64,000 nt of DNA, taken from assembly GCA_027972325.1 (NCBI GenBank), contig JAPMOS010000091.1:62501-126500 (forward strand), in the 5' to 3' direction. The notes beneath the pieces are model-generated. The model worked only from the letters and a program-made list of their open reading frames with translations. It ran no database searches and was not told where the DNA came from. Every line of letters starts with the position of its first letter. Position 1 is the stretch's first letter. The position numbers and the translations under genes are program-made. Below, in pieces: positions 1 through 9,911 of the stretch. This DNA comes from Paratrimastix pyriformis. Its lineage: Eukaryota > Preaxostyla > Paratrimastigidae.

Positions 1-1017
1 GGCCCGGAAGGGGTCATTTTGGGTGCCGGCCACCGGGTGTCCCCCTTAACTGGGAGTGAGACGGTCGGTTCCCAGAGGAACCCCCGTAAAATTACCCGGA
101 GAATTCGAATTTGCAGTCAGCCGGGGTCGCTGTATGGGTGGTTGATGCGGTAGGGATGGTTCGGGGTGGTCCGCGGGGGTACCCCGAGGGTAAATGTCGA
201 GGTTGACTGGTCATGCCCTTGTCTGCGGGGTGGTTTTCTATGGCGGGTGGGGTAAAACCCGGCGGAGAACACGAATTTTGAGTCATTTCGGGTGGTGCAC
301 CGACGGGTGGATGAGAAAATGCGAAAGTGCCTCCCTGGAGGGACCCCCAAAAGGACCCCCACAAAGGGTCGACCACCGGTCATCGGTGTGAAACCCCCCA
401 TCGGACCTGGTTTGAGGGTTGTTCCTAGCCCTATTTTATGCGGAGATTCCGATTCCGGGGCTTGCGCGGATCGCCCGAAGTGGCATGATGGTGAAAATCA
501 TCGATCCGGCCGGGCAGGCCTGCCCAAAGGGGTCTGAGGGCTTGTACCCCCGACCGCGCGGTCCCGGTGATTGCGCCCGGATTTTTCGGTGATTTGATGA
601 GCTCCACACATGATCTGAATTTTCCAATCGACTTTGGAGGCTCCCAAATGGGGGTTGATGTGCACTGATGCGGTCAAGATGGGGCAAGGCCATCGGGGAC
701 CGGTCGAATTGGAAAATTTGTTTTGATTGACCCCTCGATGCAAAAGGTCTGAAAATCCATTCGGAGGTGCTCCAAACCTCCACGAATCCGGGAAAATACG
801 GGGTTCCGAATATCCGCACGTGATGAAGGTGTTTTGTCAGGTTCCGGCATGGGAAGGGGTAGGGGATAGGTCGATCGATGGTCGACCCAAATGGAGACCC
901 CCCCCGACCGCGCGATTCCGTCGTGGGAAACGCGTACAAATGGGCAGGCTTTCGCAAGACACCATAATCGAATTTTCAGGATAGTTTGGGGCGCCGGAAT
1001 CCAAAATATGACCACCT
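1..1017. repeat. GC-rich non-coding DNA with decayed satellite pieces
   Basis: No convincing gene is visible. Short stretches resemble the satellite that begins at 1018, for example a 'ggacctggtttgagggttg' piece near 404 and several 'gtcgacc' blocks, but spacing is irregular and identity low. I read this as the degraded edge of the satellite field. Open frames here change direction and share no protein family. Confidence 0.5.
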
Positions 1018-2220
1018 GACAATGGGTCGACCGACGAACGACCCCATCCCTATAGGGAAGGGTACCCTGGCGACTGACCCCACCCATGCACCACTCACTC
1101 GGGGACCCGATTGCGCGTTGGTTTGAGGTTGCCCCGGGTGTGGGCCAACTGGAAATCACGCGGTTTGCCGATCGGATCAAGCCCGGTTGGGTGATGGTCG
1201 ACCGACGAACGACCCCATCCCTATAGGGAAGGGTACCCTGGCGACTGACCCCACCCATGCACCACTCACTCGGGGACCCGATTGCGCGTTGGTTTGAGGT
1301 TGCCCCGGGTGGGCCAACTGGAAATCACGCGGTTTGCCGATCGGATCAAGCCCGGTTGGGTGATGGTCGACCGACGAACGACCCCATCCCTATAGGGAAG
1401 GGTACCCTGGCGACTGACCCCACCCATGCACCACTCACTCGGGGACCCGATTGCGCGTTGGTTTGAGGTTGCCCCGGGTGTGGGCCAACTGGAAATCACG
1501 CGGTTTGCCGATCGGATCAAGCCCGGTTGGGTGATGGTCGACCGACGAACGACCCCATCCCTATAGGGAAGGGTACCCTGGCGACTGACCCCACCCATGC
1601 ACCACTCACTCGGGGACCCGATTGCGCGTTGGTTTGAGGTTGCCCCGGGTGGGCCAACTGGAAATCACGCGGTTTGCCGATCGGATCAAGCCCGGTTGGG
1701 TGATGGTCGACCGACGAACGACCCCATCCCTATAGGGAAGGGTACCCTGGCGACTGACCCCACCCATGCACCACTCACTCGGGGACCCGATTGCGCGTTG
1801 GTTTGAGGTTGCCCCGGGTGTGGGCCAACTGGAAATCACGCGGTTTGCCGATCGGATCAAGCCCGGTTGGGTGATGGTCGACCGACGAACGACCCCATCC
1901 CTATAGGAAGGGTACCCTGGCGACTGACCCCACCCATGCACCACTCACTCGGGGACCCGATTGCGCGTTGGTTTGAGGTTGCCCCGGGTGGGCCAACTGG
2001 AAATCACGCGGTTTGCCGATCGGATCAAGCCCGGTTGGGTGATGGTCGACCGACGAACGACCCCATCCCTATAGGAAGGGTACCCTGGCGACTGACCCCA
2101 CCCATGCACCACTCACTCGGGGACCCGATTGCGCGTTGGTTTGAGGTTGCCCCGGTGTGGGCCAACTGGAAATCACGCGGTTTGCCGATCGGATCAAGCC
2201 CGGTTGGGTGATGGTCGACC
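1018..2220 (+). repeat. ~170-bp tandem satellite, seven units, dimeric
   Basis: The block 'gtcgaccgacga' recurs at 1026, 1197, 1366, 1537, 1706, 1877, 2045 and 2214, giving spacings of 171, 169, 171, 169, 171, 168 and 169. Alternate units differ by a 2-bp 'tg' in the string 'ccccgggtgtgggcc', so the real period is a 340-bp dimer. The last units carry small deletions. The monomer ends in 'ggtttgccgatcggatcaag'. Units are nearly identical, which implies recent amplification or homogenisation. No protein-coding signal is seen; the long frames across the array simply repeat. A centromeric or subtelomeric role is possible from monomer length but not shown. Confidence 0.93.
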
Positions 2221-3350
2221 GACGACACGTTGTACCCCAACTTAGCCCAAACTACCCCGATTTACCCCGAATTTGGTCCAAACTAGCTCGTTTCGTAACA
2301 AATTTTGAAAACTCGACGTCAACATTTTCGACCGAAGTTGACCGGTATGGTGCCCTGATCCAAACGAGCCAGTTTCCGCCACTGTCGGATGTTCCCCGTG
2401 CGGCTAGACCCCTTCTTGTCAAAATTTCTTGGTCGCCCATTCAATTCCCGGCGGCACCATATGAAATAAAATTAAGGTTATGCATGAAAATTGTTTTGGC
2501 CGACCTTGTGCGGCTGTTCGAGTAGCCCCAGATGTGGTGGATCTGCAATTCACGCCGTTTCCGATCGCATCCCGGGTCCTTGGTCAACGGGCGGCCGACG
2601 GTGACCGGTCTCGACCCACCCCGGCCGGCCTGGGTCCACCCCACCTGACATAAATCTTCAAAATTTCATTTGGCATCTCAATCCAGCGGGTGTTTGGAGT
2701 AGCCCCACATGGTGTGGAACTGGAATTCACGCGGTTTCCCGGATGGTGGATGCTGGTTGGTCGGGCGGCCGACGGTGCCCGGTCACTATAGGGCCGGCCG
2801 TCCTGTCCATCCGTGCCCCCACTTTGACCTTCGTTCCGCCCGCTGCCAGCTTGTTGTGGGCCGGCCTGAGGTGGGCCTCGGGTCCCCTAGCAGGCCCGCG
2901 CTTCGGTTTGACAAGCGCCCAAGATGCGGCATGTCCAGGTCCGGCCGACGGACGGCACTATTCCCGGCCCGACCGCCATACCCCATCCGTCGGACGGGCT
3001 TTGACCAGCGTCCCGTGGGAGTTGGAAGTAACGTGCGGGCTCGTAGTAGCCCCAATGGCCCTCTACAAGGGCCACCAATCGGTGTTTCCATCAGCCATGG
3101 TTAGCCGTGTCCAGGTCCGGCCGACGGATCCCGAAGACAATCCCAAGACGACCCTTTCCCAGGACGTCCGTCCAAAGGAAATTGACCAAGCTCCGGCAGC
3201 CCTCCCTGCTCACCTGTCACGGCCCGAAGTAGCCCCAGGGGTCTTCTACAAGGGCGGCCCACACGGGTTTCTGGATCTGCAAACGCCGAGTGTCCAGGTG
3301 CGGCCGACGGGGACATGTACCTTCACCATACAAATGCGCCCCGACGGGTG
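2221..3350. repeat. Decayed satellite relatives with GTAGCCCC / CGGCCGACGG modules
   Basis: A module beginning 'gtagcccca' recurs near 2523, 2699, 3045 and 3230. In the first two it is followed by a version of the satellite string (ggaattcacgcggtttccc and a close variant). Four or five times the module ends in 'cggccgacgg'. The last two copies share 'ctctacaagggc'/'cttctacaagggc' and 'gtccaggt(c/g)cggccgacgg'. Spacing is 150-350 bp, so these are older, shuffled family members. No gene is supported. Confidence 0.6.
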
Positions 3351-3369
3351 AAAAATAAATAATTGCAAA

Positions 3370-3434
3370 AGGGGAATTGAACTCGTGACCTGAGCGTCAT
3401 CAACATGCAGCGCTACCGCTGAGCTATTGCCGCC
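3370..3434 (-). tRNA. tRNA-like relic (Ile-GAT-like) or SINE head
   Basis: Read on the minus strand the segment starts ggcggca, then shows an A-box-like 'tagctcagcggtag' and a B-box-like 'gagttcaattcc', the internal Pol III promoter pair, followed by a short T run. The best fold gives a 7-base loop ttgatga with anticodon GAT, U33 and purine 37 in place. However, the anticodon, T and acceptor stems each carry mismatches. It is therefore a degraded tRNA or a tRNA-derived SINE head, not a functional tRNA. Confidence 0.35.
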
Positions 3435-3511
3435 AGCTGAAAACTAGCATGTCGGTGTGGTGACAGATGAGGTGTTCGCCGGTCGCATGGTATAGGATGC
3501 ATGTCAGGACT

Positions 3512-3975
3512 ATGTTGATGATGATGATGACCATGTTGGTGATGATGACCATGTTGGTGATGATGACCATGTTGGTGATGATGACCATGTTGGTGATGAT
3601 GACCATGTTGGTGATGATGACCATGTTGGTGATGATGACCATGTTGGTGATGATGACCATGTTGGTGATGATGATGTTGGTGATGATGTTGATGTTGGTG
3701 ATGATGACCATGTTGGTGATGATGTGGTGATGATGCTGATGTTGATGTTGATGTTGATGTTGATGCTGATTGATGTTGATGCTGATGATGGATGATGGAT
3801 GCTGATGTTGATGATTGATGTTGATGTTGATGTTGATGTTGATGTTGATGTTGATGTTGATGTTGATGTTGATGAAGTTGATGCTGATGTTGATGTTGAT
3901 GTTGATGTTGATGTTGATGTTGATGCTGATGTTGATGCTGATGTTGATGTTGGATGTTGATGTTGATGTTGATGT
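3512..3975. repeat. GATG-rich micro/minisatellite
   Basis: The first part (about 3512-3735) is an 18-bp unit 'gatgatgaccatgttggt' repeated about ten times. The second part (about 3736-3975) is mostly the hexamer 'gatgtt' with 'gatgct' variants. The array runs directly into the AT-rich virus-like DNA at 3976. The poly-His/Gln or Met-Leu frames across it are low-complexity artefacts. Confidence 0.95.
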
Positions 3976-4002
3976 TAAAGTGATGAGTTTTAAACAAGAT
4001 GA

Positions 4003-4986
4003 TTGGTTAGAAGACTACATAGGATTCAATACCAACGAGCGTTCAAAACAAAGAATGAATTCGAGAAGGCACTATTCAAATTAGCCAACAATGCAGTCTT
4101 TGGAAAAACCATGCAGAACAATCGTTCTCACATCAACTTTACACTAACATCCAGTGAGGAGAAGGCACGTAAGCTCGTAGCCAAGCCAAATTATGAGAAG
4201 ACAGTGATATTTGGAGATAAACTCGTAGGCATACATGCAAGACAGACATCAGTCAAATTGAACATGCCAATAGCAGTTGGGCAATCAATATTAGACTTAT
4301 CCAAGATGCACATGTATGACTTTTACTACAACACACTCAAAGCAAAGTATGGAGACAAAGTCAAATTGCTATTCACAGATACTGACAGTTTATGTGTTGC
4401 AGTGGAGACAGAAGACATATATGAAGATATGAAAGAATTTGAAGACGAACTCGATACATCCAATTATCCAGAGGACAATGCGCTATTCAGCGAAAAGAAC
4501 ATTGCCAAGATTGGAAAGTTCAAGGATGAAGCCAAAGGCAAGCAAATCATAGAGTTCTGTGGATTACGTTCGAAGATGTATTCATATGTCATAGAAGGTG
4601 ATGAAGAGAAGCATGCCAAATGCAAAGGTGTGAAGAAGTCAGCAATTAAACAGGAATTATCACACAAAAGGTTCATGGACTGTTTGAACTCAGAATGTCT
4701 GAAGCCAAAACGCAAACAGAATGATGAAGAGATTGATGAAGAGATTGACGAAGAGATGAAGAAAAAGAATGAAGAGATGGAGAAAAAGAATGATGAAGAG
4801 ATTGATAAGGCACATCCTAAGGTGAAGTTCTGTGCAATTCAAAGCAAATATCACCAACTCTATGCAGTATCAGTGAACAAGTTTGCATTGTGCTCTTATG
4901 ATGATAAAAGGTATCTCAGAAACAAGACTGATAGTTACGCTTATGGACATTACCGGATTAAAATGGAGCAATCGAAGACTAAGTGA
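4003..4986 (+). pseudogene. Protein-primed-type family B DNA polymerase, C-terminal part (element A)
   Basis: Polymerases of this family copy linear genomes from a terminal-protein primer. Around residues 28-38 the segment NNAVFGKTMQN matches the KxxxNSxYG-type motif B in the form typical of DNA_pol_B_2, and LFTDTDSLC near residue 130 is catalytic motif C with its two aspartates. A long Glu/Lys-rich linker follows (residues 240-270), then a C-terminal segment. Upstream lies the microsatellite. This is a fossil part. Codon use matches the rest of A. The Polinton/PLV assignment comes from the NNAVFGKTM form and the linked capsid genes. Confidence 0.8.
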
Positions 4987-5008
4987 AATTTTATCAGCGT
5001 TCATTATT

Positions 5009-5218
5009 ATGGAACCATATCAACAGTCAACATTTGACAAGATGAATGCTAAACTGACATCAATTGAACGCTCAATGAAAGACATAACTAACCTATTAGA
5101 AGCATTGTTAGAAGAAACTGTAGTGTATGGAGAGTTACAGAAACAGGGCAGAGAGCAAAGCAGAATTCATTATAATTTGGAAGCACCAACTGAAAATCAA
5201 AAAATGAAAGTGACTTAA
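5009..5218 (+). CDS. Small coiled-coil protein (element A)
   Basis: Starting at the Met at 5009, a 69-residue protein with a hydrophobic heptad pattern (FDKMNAKLTSIERSMKDITNLLEALLEE). It has no signal peptide or TM. It begins just after the polymerase stop and lies 40 bases before the GIY-YIG gene on the same strand. An upstream extension reads through the polymerase's other frame and looks unlikely. Function unknown; a terminal or accessory replication protein is conceivable only from position. Confidence 0.5.
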   Translation: MEPYQQSTFDKMNAKLTSIERSMKDITNLLEALLEETVVYGELQKQGREQSRIHYNLEAPTENQKMKVT

Positions 5219-5257
5219 ATACAGTTGAAATATTATCTAATACTATAGTATAGTAAA

Positions 5258-6013
5258 ATGAAATACTACATATATAAGATAGTCAACACTGTTGAGCCGA
5301 ATGAATTGTATATAGGTTCAACTAAGAACATCCGTTCGAGATGGGCAGTGCATAAAACACATGTCAAGAGTGGATGCACACATATGCTTTACAGCAGAAT
5401 GAGAGAGGTAGGAGTTGACAAGTTCACCATTGAAGAAATTGAAGCAATTTGTGATTGTGAGAACATTAAAGAGATAGAAGAGAAATACATCAAAGAATAC
5501 ACAGAAAAGGGATTCAAGATGTTGAACATGATTAAAGCATGCCGAACTGAAGATGAGCGCAAAGAATATCAACAGGAGAAATACAAGAAGACCTTTTGCA
5601 AAGATTTGTCGAACTATAAGCCGAGAGAATACAAGAAGAAGGAGAAATATGTGAAAGGAGCAAGGACTCAAGTAATAGTGACAAATAAGACAGATGGTAC
5701 GAAAACAATATACAAGTCACTATATGCATGCAGTGTAGCATTGAAATTGAATCCAAATCAGGTTAAACAAAGATGTGAGAGCAGTTTTACGTTTGATGAC
5801 CTCGTATTTGAGTATGGAGAGTCAAAGAAGCTCTTACCTCCACAACTCAGGAAGACATTGAACAGTTTGCAGTCATCAATTACCTACTTAGGCATTTCAG
5901 CTAAGACGAACAAAGAGCAATACAAGCAAATGCTTTTTGATAAGATAAAAAACCATAAGAAGATACAGAAGGAAGATAAGGATGCTCTTTATGAGTATCT
6001 CATTGATTTCTGA
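5258..6013 (+). CDS. GIY-YIG endonuclease (element A)
   Basis: The N-terminus (YYIYKIVN at residues 3-10, then LYIGSTKN near 19-26) is the GIY-YIG catalytic core. An Arg follows in RSRWAVH and a Glu in the later IEEIEAI/ENIKEIEEKYI helix. These enzymes cut DNA and are common in Polintons, virophages and homing elements. The remaining ~150 residues are Lys-rich and may form DNA-binding segments; NPNQVKQRCES resembles a NUMOD-like helix-turn-helix used by homing nucleases. It looks whole. A TCTA motif in AT-rich DNA lies 19 bases before the start (5236-5239). Confidence 0.85.
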   Translation: MKYYIYKIVNTVEPNELYIGSTKNIRSRWAVHKTHVKSGCTHMLYSRMREVGVDKFTIEEIEAICDCENIKEIEEKYIKEYTEKGFKMLNMIKACRTEDERKEYQQEKYKKTFCKDLSNYKPREYKKKEKYVKGARTQVIVTNKTDGTKTIYKSLYACSVALKLNPNQVKQRCESSFTFDDLVFEYGESKKLLPPQLRKTLNSLQSSITYLGISAKTNKEQYKQMLFDKIKNHKKIQKEDKDALYEYLIDF

Positions 6014-6880
6014 GTTGTTTTGTTTCAATTTTAGCTAATATATCCAATGGATATGTTACTTTTGATGAATTTGAGTAGATATGGCACCAAGAAGAGGCAA
6101 AAATGAGAAAGTAGTGATTTTTAGATACAGGCTCAAGATGAGCAAAATTTCAATCAGGATCACTGAAGGCTCAGCAAAGTGACATGAAATAATGCCTATA
6201 GCTCAAATTATTTTATAAAAATGGCTTAAAGAATTATGAAATATAGTAATTATGGAGTAGTACCACATAAAGGTGCTATTCTATCAACCATATACATGCA
6301 ATGAATGGTAGCACCATTCATTCGAATGCACACATCTGTGTGCATTGCACAAGAAGCCGACTGAATGGTTGGGTGTTTTGATGAGAAGCCATGCAGTGAT
6401 TAAATAATGACGGGAACACATTCAGATATCAATTGTGTTTCGCAGCGTTGTTTTCTCATGAATTGAGCTTAGCATCAAATGAATTTTGTTCAAATAGAAC
6501 CGGAAGCACTGATAAGCGCTAAAAGTGTTTCGCAGGCTATCACTGAACAGAATACATCCATGGAATCATGTAAGTTGCTTAGAAGGCAAAAAGTACCAAT
6601 ATGAAGAGCAGTAACGGTAACATAGTTTCAGTTACGTGTGAACTTACAGTTCATATCGTCCGTGCTTTTTTGCACGTCACTACGAACCCGGGATTTCAAG
6701 TGACCACAAATCCTTCCGCCCGAGAGTATCGTAGCGAACAACTATTGTTACGCAGCATTGCTTTTCAAGTGTACTTTTTAGCCTTTGCAGTGTTTAATAT
6801 GTGGATGCTTAAGTTCAAGCAGCCACTCCATTTTAACTTTTGTCGTTTTTGATTTAATATAATCTATTGTTATATTAATC
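6014..6880. other. AT-rich intergenic region of element A
   Basis: 867 bases without a convincing gene. An 83-codon frame at 6601-6852 has no recognisable motif and a less AT-biased composition; I do not call it. The stretch 6863-6866 is a TCTA motif 15 bases before the next start and probably belongs to its promoter. Confidence 0.45.
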
Positions 6881-7396
6881 ATGAAGGAGATGGATGAGAA
6901 AGCAGAGAGAAAGCGTCTGATGCAGTTATCATTGGACTTATATAGACAGGAAGTTGAGAAGGAACCAAAAGAACCAGAATGGAAGTGTTGTGATAAGCCA
7001 GATGCAGTTACAACACCAGAAGGTTTAAATGTCTGTCAGAACTGTGGATGTGTGTTAGAGACACCATTTGTATGTAATTTTCAGGAAGAGCGAGCAGCAC
7101 GTAATAAATCACATTATGTGCCATATAAACCATCGAATTATTTCAACCAGGTGTTTAGCAAGATGGTACATTATCAGATAGCACCAACAGTCAGGGAAAG
7201 CATGAAGAGACAGTTTGCTAAGATAAAAGACAGGTTAGCCATCAGTAAGTATAGAATGAATTACAAGTTCATCATATACAAATTATTACAGGCTAATGGT
7301 ATTGAAGATAAGAAGTTATACAAAAGAATTTGTGTCAATCGAGAGTTCATAAAGAAGTATGAGAAGAAGTGGAATGAGCTTAAATTAGGGAGTTAA
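6881..7396 (+). CDS. Zinc-ribbon VLTF3-like transcription factor candidate (element A)
   Basis: 171 residues. A zinc ribbon sits at residues 38-62: CC, a 14-residue loop, then CQNCGC, as in TFIIB or the N-terminus of poxvirus-type late transcription factors. After it comes YKPSNYFNQVFSKM, resembling the YxRxNHF segment of VLTF3, and then a helical Lys-rich region. VLTF3 drives late genes in nucleocytoplasmic viruses. It looks whole. A TCTA motif in AT-rich DNA precedes the ATG. The alternative is a general TFIIB-like zinc-ribbon protein. Confidence 0.55.
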   Translation: MKEMDEKAERKRLMQLSLDLYRQEVEKEPKEPEWKCCDKPDAVTTPEGLNVCQNCGCVLETPFVCNFQEERAARNKSHYVPYKPSNYFNQVFSKMVHYQIAPTVRESMKRQFAKIKDRLAISKYRMNYKFIIYKLLQANGIEDKKLYKRICVNREFIKKYEKKWNELKLGS

Positions 7397-8308
7397 GCGG
7401 TGAGTGATTTCATCGACATAAGATTTGACACTTGACGAAGCAATGTGCTTTTATCGAGGACTTTTGTATTGGTGATGATGCCGGAAATAGATGTAGCGAT
7501 GTTAGATACAGTTTCAGATGCATCAGGAAGCATTAAACTGAGTTCATACTTATTGGTTGACACGACAGTCTTATCATTCTTTACGACATACAGCTCGAAG
7601 TACCGGATGAACTTATAGATAATGTTGTTGTATTTCACATTCATCACACAGATATCAATAATGTTGTTTGCTTTGATAGCTTGTAGTATTAAATCGTAGG
7701 TGATGCCATTATACTTATCATTTTGATATACAACGCTCCACATTTTGATAAAGCCGAGCCATTCATTTTCGAAATTTTGCATCCGTTCAGTCACCTTTTT
7801 CTTTAGGATACCCCAGCATGAATTGACAGATGATTCATACTTGTTGATGTAACGTTTCATCTTTTGTATCTCATCGACGAGTCCACTATTTTGTGATACA
7901 TCACACGACAGATTCAACGAGCAGCTTATCGAGTTTGTATTTAAACACCTCCTCAATGAATCCACCGAGTTCAGCCATGGAATCCACATCGTCATCGAAC
8001 TGTAAGTCGCGCCCGGAATTGTTCAGAAGAGGGTAAATCCATTTCATGTAACGCTCAAATGATTGGAAAATGACAGGTTGTTTGAACACATCAGATAACT
8101 CATACCATTCTTTCTTAATGAACACAGTTTGTCCACTGTCGAATCTTATCTTCACAACATTCTGTGCTAAGCTTTCATCTTGTTTAGCAATAGCATCATC
8201 ATAAGGCGTTAGAATCACTTTGTTAGGGTGATGTAGTTCTTGAAGAGTATCATTTAGTTGATTTTCATTCACAGTTTCAACTGTTCTGTGCATGGTTGTC
8301 AATACCAT
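7393..8308 (-). pseudogene. Conserved ~300-residue unknown, homologue of the element B protein at 43521-44456
   Basis: The C-terminal part (VKYNNIIYKFIRYFELYVVK, then a Val/Ile-rich helix with TSISGIITNT) aligns with LKYRNVVYEFFDWFDAFVIR and its following helix in element B's protein of the same size. The N-terminal part shares a segment around YPLLNNSGRDLQFDDDVDSM with B's FPLLNGDTLRWSEDVDTK. No known fold is recognised. Retention in both elements suggests a virion or assembly role. This copy is a fossil. A TAGA (minus-strand TCTA) at 8314-8317 favours the Met at 8293 as the natural start. Confidence 0.6.
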
Positions 8309-8343
8309 ACAAATAGAAATTCTTACTTTTGCAATGAATGGTA

Positions 8344-8764
8344 TTACCGTTTCCCTCCACGTAATCGTGTTTTGGACCGTAAGTTGTACTCTTTTTGCGG
8401 TTGTGGCTTATGGGCTTTTGGTTGTCTCTTGCCTTTTGCAGCATGCATCTGTTGTTTTGTCTCAGCGACTGTCTCATACTTTGAACCAAATAGTTTAGTG
8501 ACATTTCGACTACCTTTAGCGTGTGACACGACGTTGTACTCATGTTCCATATCAGCAATCACATCAGGGCTCAAATCAAAGACTTGGGCTTTTAACTCAC
8601 GAAATGCTTGAGGTGTCACACGAATAAAGTTCTGTTTGGCAAAGATTGTTGTGTTAAAGATACGAGAAGGAACATATGGTGTGAGTTGTCTGACGGTTTC
8701 AATGATTTGAGTTTGTGTGTATCCACCTTTCATGTATTCATAAAAATTCCTTTCATCTTCAAAG
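8344..8764 (-). pseudogene. Basic protein of element A, downstream part; gene interrupted by the LINE
   Basis: About 140 codons on the minus strand, ending in a strongly basic tail (PKAHKPQPQKEYNLRSKTRLRGGKR region) that looks DNA- or core-binding. The first part of the same gene lies across the LINE at 18776-18976. No family is recognised. The basic C-terminus would suit a virion core protein, but this is inference. Confidence 0.55.
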
Positions 8765-8775
8765 CGTTGCTCCTC
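8765..8775 (+). repeat. Target-site duplication of the LINE, left copy (cgttgctcctc)
   Basis: The 11-mer cgttgctcctc is followed by GC-rich LINE 5' DNA and is repeated exactly at 18765-18775, directly after the LINE's (AC)n tail. It lies inside an element A gene. Confidence 0.88.
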
Positions 8776-8848
8776 GCTTCCCCCGGTCCTACCGACCTGG
8801 AAAGTGTTTGAATTTGGGATCTTCGCCTTTTCTATTGGCCAATTGACG

Positions 8849-9911
8849 ATGTCTTCTGAAACTCATTCTGTTGAAGATGCTGGTGCGGTTCCTCTGACGC
8901 TGGAAAGTGTTGAGGCTGAAGCCAATCGCCAAAGAATGGAGGCGGCTGGTAAAAAAAGAGTGGCCGAAAAGAGCCAGGCCGAGGAGCAGGGTGAAAAGAA
9001 GGAAAAAGTTATGGTCTGTGTTAATTGGATAGTGGCTTTCCTACCGAAAGTCCGCCTATCAAGGATGTTTGTTGGGCTCATCTTGGGTCTTTGTTTGTCA
9101 ATTGCCTTTTGTGAATTACAGGCTGAGACAATGAGATTCGCTATTAAATTTGAGCCAAGTGCTGTGCAATTTAGCTGGTACGAACTTGAATGCCAGCTTC
9201 GTGAGATCCTTGGCGAGGCCCGTGTTCAACAAGGCCTGGAAGAAGGAACTTTTGGCGTGACGTGTCTGAGACCCGATGCCGCGGAGATTCTTGGAGCTTT
9301 TGCAAGTCGGAATCAGGCCGTCCTGACTGATCTGGGAAGTGAATGTGAGCGGCCGGCCTCAGCTGTGACCTTTGTTACAATGAGGGCTCATCTGGGTGGT
9401 TTGCCCCTGGAAGCTAAAGAAGAGGAGGTTCGCCAATGGTTGCGTGAAGCGAACCCGAGTGCGCAGTGTCTGTTCGCAATCGCTGACTTATTGATCGCCA
9501 CCCCGGTAGTTTGGGTCAAGCCTGCTCGCCAGCCGGGTGCATGGCGTGTGTCTGTGACATGCTCGGTGGGACAGCCCACATCCCGGAGATCTTCCGGGGC
9601 AAGCGCATAGTACAGATCGCTCCGGGGAGGATCGGCCTCTCCGGGCGGACCATCGTTTGGCCTTTATTCGTGCGGCCGGTGTCGAGTGGCCGCAGCAGAT
9701 GCAGGAGTACCTCAAGAACCACCACATTGTGGTAGAGGTCTCCGATATTTGGAGATCAGAAGTGGCGTGGTCAAGTGGGCGGTGGGACGGGACGTTTTGT
9801 GTCATGGCAACCCCGGAGCAGAGGGAGGCCATCGACGCTTTGAAGCGGGAGTCGCGTCCGCGTGTGGTGAAGGTGTCGGTGGGGGTGAATGCGGGGAAGA
9901 AGTTCAAGTAA
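8849..9911 (+). pseudogene. LINE ORF1 (gag-like)
   Basis: Start chosen at the Met at 8849 (MSSETHSVEDAG). The N-terminus is acidic and Glu/Lys/Ala-rich and may form a coiled coil up to residue ~60. Then a hydrophobic stretch occurs (residues ~75-95), followed by a globular part (FEPSAVQFSWYELECQLREIL) and a later domain. Frame 2 closes near 9610 and the similar-composition continuation (EWPQQMQEYLKNHHIVVEV, to 9911) is in another frame, so there is a frameshift near 9600. No RRM or CCHC knuckle is clear. Position at the 5' end suggests an RNA-binding ORF1. Confidence 0.5.

Noticed and set aside
1257-2211. Repeated ~69-114-codon frames in the satellite
   Set aside because: They recur with the monomer and stop at its indels; no protein family.
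3413-3997. Long His/Gln-rich and Met-Leu frames across the microsatellite
   Set aside because: Pure translation of GATG-type repeats; all frames stay open and none has a conserved flank.
6601-6852. 83-codon frame in element A intergenic DNA
   Set aside because: No motif, unusual composition for A and no counterpart in B.
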